In this document: piece after piece, positions 6,484 through 6,539 of the stretch
Position numbering within the stretch: the stretch's first letter is position 1
Layout of the letters: each line of letters begins with the position of its first letter
Origin: Actinomycetota bacterium
GTDB lineage: Bacteria; Actinomycetota; Geothermincolia; Fen-727; JAQURN01
NCBI GenBank assembly: GCA_028715585.1
Contig: JAQURN010000077.1
Span: 1 to 6,539, forward strand
Direction: 5' to 3'
DNA: 6,539 nucleotides
Position numbers and translations under genes: made by a program
Notes under the pieces: generated by a model
Seen by the model: only the letters and a program-made list of their open reading frames with translations
Told to the model about the DNA's origin: nothing
Database searches by the model: none

Positions 6484-6539
6484 GTGGGAATAGATTTCTC
6501 TTCGAATGTTACCGTTGCCTCTGACTCCGTGCATTTTCA
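6484..6539 (+). CDS. possible start of an unrecognised gene running off the 3' edge
   Basis: A GTG at 6484 is preceded by GGGGGAG (6467-6473) with ten bases between, and the frame stays open to the window end, reading VGIDFSSNVTVASDSVHF. The frame is also open back to a stop at 6445-6447, with an alternative TTG at 6451. Eighteen residues are too few for identification. Confidence 0.18.
   Translation, partial: MGIDFSSNVTVASDSVHF

Larger units (their letters stand above)
6197..6539. other. 343-base stretch with no recognisable gene
   Basis: It includes the upstream region of the methyltransferase gene. I found no convincing paired -35/-10 boxes on either strand. A T-run (6254-6259) follows GTCGCC (6248-6253), which can pair imperfectly with GACGGC (6223-6228; one A-C mismatch and one G-U pair). 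This is a weak candidate plus-strand terminator. GCTGGG occurs three times (6332, 6351, 6366) with uneven spacing. Two short plus-strand frames near the end are listed separately. No RNA gene or transposon end is visible. Confidence 0.5.

Noticed and set aside
6378..6536. Minus-strand open frame at the 3' edge of the window
   Set aside because: It is bounded by stops at both ends within the window, has about 52 codons with no ATG or GTG start that I can find, and resembles nothing I recognise.

Overview
The window looks like an ordinary bacterial chromosome segment. It holds five tightly packed plus-strand genes (1-5445), then an AT-rich minus-strand methyltransferase gene broken by a frameshift (5497-6196), then about 340 bases with no recognisable gene (6197-6539). 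Lineage cannot be fixed from the sequence. The bifunctional phosphoglucose/phosphomannose isomerase and a Thermotoga-like S-adenosylhomocysteine hydrolase, which is short and lacks the C-terminal extension of eukaryotic enzymes, suggest a deep-branching, possibly anaerobic or thermophilic bacterium, or one of the candidate phyla. This is inference from family distribution only.

Layout. 1-665 is the 3' part of a GDP-mannose 4,6-dehydratase-like sugar-nucleotide dehydratase/reductase whose N-terminal NAD(P)-binding part lies outside the window. 712-2157 is an alpha-D-phosphohexomutase (phosphomannomutase/phosphoglucomutase). 2187-3284 is a bifunctional PGI/PMI. 3290-4141 is a trimeric-type purine nucleoside phosphorylase. 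4189-5445 is adenosylhomocysteinase. Gaps of 5 to 47 bases and the shared strand suggest one transcript. A 7-bp stem-loop follows the last stop codon.

How the genes fit together. The first three form a nearly complete route from fructose-6-phosphate to mannose-6-phosphate, mannose-1-phosphate and, after a GDP-mannose pyrophosphorylase not present here, a GDP-4-keto-6-deoxyhexose for surface glycans. The last two belong to the activated methyl cycle and purine salvage: SAH is hydrolysed to homocysteine and a nucleoside, and the phosphorylase releases base and ribose-1-phosphate. The phosphorylase carries the Glu/Asn/His set expected for 6-oxopurine nucleosides, so it should not use adenosine directly. 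That leaves a deamination step, or an S-inosylhomocysteine route, to be found elsewhere.

I see no CRISPR array, RNA gene, insertion sequence or phage gene. I found no clear evidence of a wholly new system. The items most worth checking are the SAH hydrolase/6-oxopurine phosphorylase pairing, the frame break in the methyltransferase, and the unexplained 3' end.
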